In this document: positions 60,734-64,000 of the stretch, piece after piece | How positions within the stretch are numbered: position 1 is the stretch's first letter | Layout of the letters: every line of letters begins with the position of its first letter | NCBI RefSeq assembly: GCF_951801035.1 | Contig: NZ_CATOKT010000004.1 | Source of the DNA: Adlercreutzia sp910585575 | GTDB lineage: Bacteria; Actinomycetota; Coriobacteriia; Coriobacteriales; Eggerthellaceae | DNA: 64,000 nt | Direction: 5' to 3' (one strand) | Made by a program: the position numbers and the translations under genes | The notes under the pieces: model-generated | The model's database searches: none | The model's input: the letters and a program-made list of their open reading frames with translations, nothing else | Told to the model about the DNA's origin: nothing

Positions 60734-61906
60734 CTAGCGCACAAACTCCATCAAGTCGGTGCGCAGCAGGAAGTCGCGCTCGGCCGCGCCGGCGCCCTCC
60801 GCGTCGGTTTCCAGAAAGAGAAAGCCGTAAAAACCCACGGTTTCCGGATCGAAGGGCAGATAGGCCAGCACATGGCTGAACCGCTCCAACAGCGCCGGCC
60901 CATCGAAGGGGCGATCCAAATCGGCCTGGGGCGCCGGGTTCAGCAGCGACATGGAGTACACCTTGCCGGGATGCGCACCGTACAGCGCGGGCAAATCCAC
61001 GGGCGCATCCTCGAGAAACGCCTGATAGGTACGCAGGCCAACGCCGTAGTAAGCCACGTCGGTGCCACCCAGGCCCGCAAAGCGCAGCGGATTGAACTCG
61101 ATGGGGGCAATGACATCGCCATCGACGCGCAGCTCCACATGAACGGGGATGCTGCGGGCGCCCACCACCTGGTTCACCTGATTCAGCCACGCAGTAAAGC
61201 GCGGCTCCCACTCGTCGACAATGGCCTTATCCGTGAGGTACATACGGTCGGAGGTGTCCTCGGGACCTGCGAAGTCGTGGCGCAGGATATTCAGAATGTG
61301 CGCCTGGCCCTCTTCGTCGAAGTAGGCGTCGAGCGCGTACTCAGTGCCGGTCAGGTAGCCCTCGATGACGTACACCTCGCTGCCCACCACGCTTTCCGGG
61401 TAGCGCTCGTGCCAGCCGTCCTCGCGCCGCGCGATATCGGCCACGGCGTTGGCCCAGTCGTCGCGCTCCTCGATGACGTACACGCCCATGGAGCAGAACC
61501 CCACGGCCGGCTTCAGCACCACGGGCAGGGGCAGGTCGTCGACGTTGATGGCCTCCAGCTCGCGACGGCTGACCGTGGTGTAGAACAGCCCCGGGTTAAG
61601 CGGCGCCAGTTTCTCGCGCATGGCGGCCTTGTCCTTGAACAGCTCGATGGCATCCGTCAGCGTCGGGTTGTCCACGTGATCGAGAATCCACGCTAGGGCG
61701 TTCTCGGAATTGGTACAGATGCGCTCCCCCTCTTCGAGACGCCGAACTGCCTCGGCATCATCAACCAAGTTGAGCGGCACGGCTCCGTCAACCGCCAGCG
61801 CCTCCGATTGGCAACGGGCAAACGCGTTGTCCAGCACCGGCTGCTGCGAGGCCGAAAGCCATTGCAGAAGCACGGGCGAGGCATAGGGCTCATCGAGAAT
61901 AACCAT
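60734..61906 (-). CDS. ATP-grasp enzyme in a cobalamin-riboswitch operon
   Basis: A 390-residue cytosolic protein; the start at 61906 (MVILDEPYAS) has AGGAGG. The ATP-grasp fold is clear: LKPAVGFCSMGVYVIE near 130-145 (phosphate/adenine strand), EVYVIEGYLTGTEYALDAYFD near 175-195, and VELRVDGDVIAPIEFNPLRFAG near 255-276 with the Mg-binding Glu and Asn. Family members ligate carboxylates to amines via acyl phosphates. The substrate is unknown. It follows the DUF4430 lipoprotein by 23 bases and ends at a terminator, so it shares the riboswitch. Confidence 0.82.
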   Translation of the reverse strand: MVILDEPYASPVLLQWLSASQQPVLDNAFARCQSEALAVDGAVPLNLVDDAEAVRRLEEGERICTNSENALAWILDHVDNPTLTDAIELFKDKAAMREKLAPLNPGLFYTTVSRRELEAINVDDLPLPVVLKPAVGFCSMGVYVIEERDDWANAVADIARREDGWHERYPESVVGSEVYVIEGYLTGTEYALDAYFDEEGQAHILNILRHDFAGPEDTSDRMYLTDKAIVDEWEPRFTAWLNQVNQVVGARSIPVHVELRVDGDVIAPIEFNPLRFAGLGGTDVAYYGVGLRTYQAFLEDAPVDLPALYGAHPGKVYSMSLLNPAPQADLDRPFDGPALLERFSHVLAYLPFDPETVGFYGFLFLETDAEGAGAAERDFLLRTDLMEFVR

Positions 61907-61929
61907 GGGTACCTCCTGATGACGAAAAA

Positions 61930-62412
61930 CTACCCGACGTAGAAGCTCCAGGTGACGGTGTCGCCCTCGGCGAGGACGCACTTGTCGCAGCTCTCATTAA
62001 CCTGCTGGTCGTTCACAGTGTACACCCAACCGCTGGACGAGCCCTGGGAGCCGTTTTCGATACCGTCGATAGAGGTAACGAACTTGCCGTACTCGCCGTC
62101 CTCGGACTGCACCGTAGCACCGCTCTTCTCCAGCGCGTCGAAGGCCGTACCGCCAGCGGGAATGGTAGTCTCCACCACCTTGCTGTCGGCCATGCCGTTG
62201 TCGGGCATATCGATGGCCACCGTCACGTCGATCGTGTCGGCCGCCGGGGCCTCCTGGGCCTGCTGCTCAGTGGCGGCGTTGTCGGCGGCGTCGTTCTGAG
62301 CCGCCTGCTGATCGCCCGCGCACCCCGTCGCCGTCAGGGCGAACGTAAGGGCCAGCGCCAAAAGCGCCACGAGCCACTGGGGGCGCGCCTTCGTCAAATC
62401 GAACTTGTTCAT
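61930..62412 (-). CDS. DUF4430 (transcobalamin-like) lipoprotein
   Basis: A 160-residue lipoprotein: signal with lipobox TATGC near 31, an Ala/Gln/Asn linker to about 60, then a DUF4430 domain (TIDVTVAIDMPD, IPAGGTAFDALEKSG, GKFVTSIDGIENG, SSGWVYTVNDQQVNESCDK, EGDTVTWSFYVG). DUF4430 matches the C-terminal cobalamin-contacting domain of transcobalamin/intrinsic factor. With a cobalamin riboswitch directly upstream, a role in capturing corrinoids at the cell surface is likely. AAGGATG precedes the ATG. Confidence 0.85.
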   Translation of the reverse strand: MNKFDLTKARPQWLVALLALALTFALTATGCAGDQQAAQNDAADNAATEQQAQEAPAADTIDVTVAIDMPDNGMADSKVVETTIPAGGTAFDALEKSGATVQSEDGEYGKFVTSIDGIENGSQGSSSGWVYTVNDQQVNESCDKCVLAEGDTVTWSFYVG

Positions 62413-62441
62413 AGTTGCATCCTTTCCATCCAGGGCTCGGT

Positions 62442-62572
62442 TGCCCGGCTTGGTGTTCCGACTTCCCAGCGCCCCGGCCGCTTCCGGCTGATGACGGCGC
62501 CGCGCTTACGGTTCCTGGTAGAGCGCAGGCTTCGCACCCGCATTTCCCAAGGCCTTCCAGCACCGTACCCCG
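62442..62572 (-). promoter_or_regulatory. Cobalamin riboswitch
   Basis: On the minus strand the leader holds the conserved blocks of the AdoCbl aptamer in order: ACGGTGCTGG, TTGGGAAATGCGGGTGCGAA, GCCTGCGC, CAGGAACCGTAAGCG, a GCCGGAAGCGGCCGG hairpin and CGCTGGGAAGTCGGAACACC. These correspond to the GGGAA..GGTG..AA..CC, ACTGTAAGCG and GAAGTCxGGAxACC consensus blocks. The ATG of the DUF4430 gene lies about 30 bases downstream, so control of translation is plausible. Confidence 0.85.
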
Positions 62573-62611
62573 CGGCCCGACGAGCCATTGCACAACGCTC
62601 CCATTATGACG

Positions 62612-62643
62612 CAAAAGCGGCCGCCCCCGAAGGACGGCCGCCG
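62612..62643 (-). terminator. Terminator of the purine operon
   Basis: GGCGGCCGTCC-TTCG-GGGGGCGGCCGC followed by TTTTG on the minus strand, about 60 bases past the stop of the AICAR transformylase gene. The riboswitch starts 40 bases beyond. Confidence 0.8.
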
Positions 62644-62701
62644 ATTGAAAGGCGAATGCAATCTCGCTGGTTCACCGACCCCGAAGGCCGGCGGAACCTT
62701 C

Positions 62702-63880
62702 CTAGTGGTGGAAGAGGCGCATGCCCGTAAACGCCATGGCGATGCCGTACTTGTTGGCCACCTCGATGACGTTATCGTCGCGGATGGAGCCGCCGGGCTC
62801 GGCGATGTACTCCACGCCGGACTTGCGGGCGCGCTCCACGTTGTCACCGAAGGGGAAGAAGGCGTCGGAGCCCACGGTCACACCGGAGAGCTGCGCAATC
62901 CACTCCTTCTTCTCTTCGCGGGTCAGCGGCTCGGGGCGCTCGGTAAACACGCGCTGCCACTCGCCGTCACGCAGCACGTCTTCCCACTCGTCGGACACGT
63001 ACACGTCGATGGCGTTGTCGCGGTCGGGACGGCGGATGCCCTCAACGAAGGGCAGGCCCAGCACCTTCGGATGCTGGCGCAGCCACCAGGTGTCGGCCTT
63101 GTTGCCCGCCAGACGCGTGCAGTGAATGCGGCTCTGCTGACCGGCGCCCACGCCAATGGCCTGGCCGTCCTTCACGTAGCACACGGAGTTCGACTGCGTG
63201 TACTTCAGGGTGATCAGCGCCACGATCATGTCGATCTTCGCCGCCGCCGGAATCTCCTTGTTCTCGGTGACCACGTTGGCCAGCAGTTCCTCGTTGATCT
63301 CGAAATTGTTGCGGCCCTGCTCGAAGGTGATGCCGAAGACGTCCTTCAACTCGGCCTCGGCCGGCACGTAGTTCGGGTCGATCTGCACCACGTTGAAACC
63401 GCCCTTGCGCTTGGTCTTCAGAATCTCCAGCGCCTCATCGGTGTAGCCCGGAGCGATAATGCCGTCGGACACCTCTTTGGCCAGATAGCGAGCCACGTCG
63501 GCATCGCACACGTCCGACAACGCCGCCCAGTCGCCGTAGGAGCACAGGCGGTCGGCACCGCGAGCGCGAATGTAGGCGCAGGCGATGGGCGACAGCTCGC
63601 CCTCCTGCTCCACGAAGTACATGGCGCGATCAGTCTCCGACAGCGGATGGCCCACGGCCGCCCCGGCGGGGCTCACGTGCTTGAAGGACGCGGCCGCCGG
63701 CAGACCCGTGGCCTCCTTCAGCTCTTTCACCAGCTGCCAGGAGTTGAAGGCATCCAGAAAGTTAATGTAGCCCGGCTTGCCGTTCAGCACCTGAATGGGC
63801 AGATCGCTGCCGTCCTTCATGAAGATGCGCGACGGCTTCTGATTCGGGTTGCAGCCGTACTTGAGTTCCAGTTCGTTCAT
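62702..63880 (-). CDS. purH: Stand-alone AICAR transformylase (PurH N-terminal domain missing)
   Basis: A 392-residue phosphoribosylaminoimidazolecarboxamide formyltransferase; the start at 63880 (MNELELKYG) has AAGGAG. It formylates AICAR with 10-formyl-THF in purine synthesis. KHVSPAGAAVG near 99-109 contains the catalytic Lys-His, PFGDNVERARKSGVEYIAEPGGSIRD and the terminal FTGMRLFHH are family hallmarks. Bifunctional PurH has about 520 residues with an IMP cyclohydrolase domain in front; it is absent here. The gene upstream probably supplies that activity. Confidence 0.92.
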   Translation of the reverse strand: MNELELKYGCNPNQKPSRIFMKDGSDLPIQVLNGKPGYINFLDAFNSWQLVKELKEATGLPAAASFKHVSPAGAAVGHPLSETDRAMYFVEQEGELSPIACAYIRARGADRLCSYGDWAALSDVCDADVARYLAKEVSDGIIAPGYTDEALEILKTKRKGGFNVVQIDPNYVPAEAELKDVFGITFEQGRNNFEINEELLANVVTENKEIPAAAKIDMIVALITLKYTQSNSVCYVKDGQAIGVGAGQQSRIHCTRLAGNKADTWWLRQHPKVLGLPFVEGIRRPDRDNAIDVYVSDEWEDVLRDGEWQRVFTERPEPLTREEKKEWIAQLSGVTVGSDAFFPFGDNVERARKSGVEYIAEPGGSIRDDNVIEVANKYGIAMAFTGMRLFHH

Positions 63881-63888
63881 GGTTCTCC

Positions 63889-64000
63889 TTAATCCCCCAG
63901 ATTCTTGTTGAACAGCTTCACGTCGCCGTTGACGTTGGCGTAGAGGCTTACTTTGTTGTCGTCGTTCAGGGCGGCCCACAGGACATCGGGCTCGGGCAGC
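63889..64000 (-). CDS. C-terminal end of a probable PurO-type IMP cyclohydrolase (partial)
   Basis: Only the last 36 residues are inside the window (LPEPDVLWAALNDDNKVSLYANVNGDVKLFNKNLGD in parts), ending in TAA 8 bases before the purH ATG. The operon position beside a lone AICAR transformylase suggests it is the missing IMP cyclohydrolase of the PurO type. Sequence alone is too short to prove this. Confidence 0.4.
   Translation of the reverse strand, partial: LPEPDVLWAALNDDNKVSLYANVNGDVKLFNKNLGD

Overview
The window is about 64 kb of GC-rich DNA, very probably a chromosome segment of a strictly anaerobic gut actinobacterium of the family Eggerthellaceae (Coriobacteriia; Gordonibacter, Adlercreutzia, Eggerthella and relatives). 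The basis is indirect: many DMSO-reductase-family molybdoenzymes and c-type cytochrome lipoproteins, membrane-spanning LuxR-type regulators, Tat and lipoprotein signals, sortase-type surface proteins and a lysyl-tRNA synthetase with a C-terminal tRNA-binding domain. No 16S gene is present to confirm it.

Layout. 1-2.95 kb: tail of a MerR-type regulator, then ispD - tyrosine phosphatase - ispF on the minus strand. 3.1-8.4 kb: two tandem copies of a two-gene module (triheme lipoprotein fused to a sulfite-oxidase-like molybdopterin domain, plus a small secreted molybdopterin-domain partner), each with its own promoter and terminator. 8.6-10.7 kb: LysR regulator divergent from a Tat-exported flavodoxin-fold lipoprotein. 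10.9-20.4 kb: mostly housekeeping (clpC behind a CIRCE operator, a potassium channel, lysS, greA, tatA) plus an OFA-type transporter and a metallopeptidase.

20.4-33.6 kb: a long minus-strand respiratory cluster with an exported Cys-ligated molybdoenzyme and its ferredoxin subunit, a FAD/Fe-S dehydrogenase, a TorD chaperone, a YedZ-like membrane protein, a second leaderless Ser-ligated DmsA with DmsB and DmsC, and a membrane LuxR regulator. 33.9-34.6 kb: hicA-hicB. 35-46.3 kb: a third molybdoenzyme cluster (tandem winged-helix-like protein, dmsA, dmsB, dmsC, torD, napG, napH) divergent from a second membrane LuxR gene; the space between them holds TTCCCCA-N5-TGGGGAA palindromes. Two related noncoding repeat elements lie at 34.6-35.0 and 46.4-46.8 kb, and a tRNA-Pro with a duplicated 3' end lies at 46.8-47.1 kb.

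47.3-50.9 kb: a hotdog thioesterase and two flippase-like membrane proteins. 51-60.6 kb: three large surface proteins, two with sortase-like C-terminal signals. 60.7-62.6 kb: a cobalamin riboswitch followed by a DUF4430 (transcobalamin-like) lipoprotein and an ATP-grasp enzyme. 62.7-64 kb: a stand-alone AICAR transformylase and the end of a probable PurO-type IMP cyclohydrolase.

The dominant theme is anaerobic respiration. Exported molybdoenzymes and cytochromes handle electron acceptors at the cell surface, TorD chaperones and TatA support their export, NapGH- and DmsC-type membrane subunits pass electrons from quinol, and membrane-tethered LuxR regulators probably sense the relevant compounds. 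The most interesting leads are the B12-riboswitch operon, the duplicated cytochrome-molybdopterin modules with a conserved C-terminal tail on the small partner, the phosphatase carrying the same Ig-like domain, the LuxR operators, and the two repeat elements.
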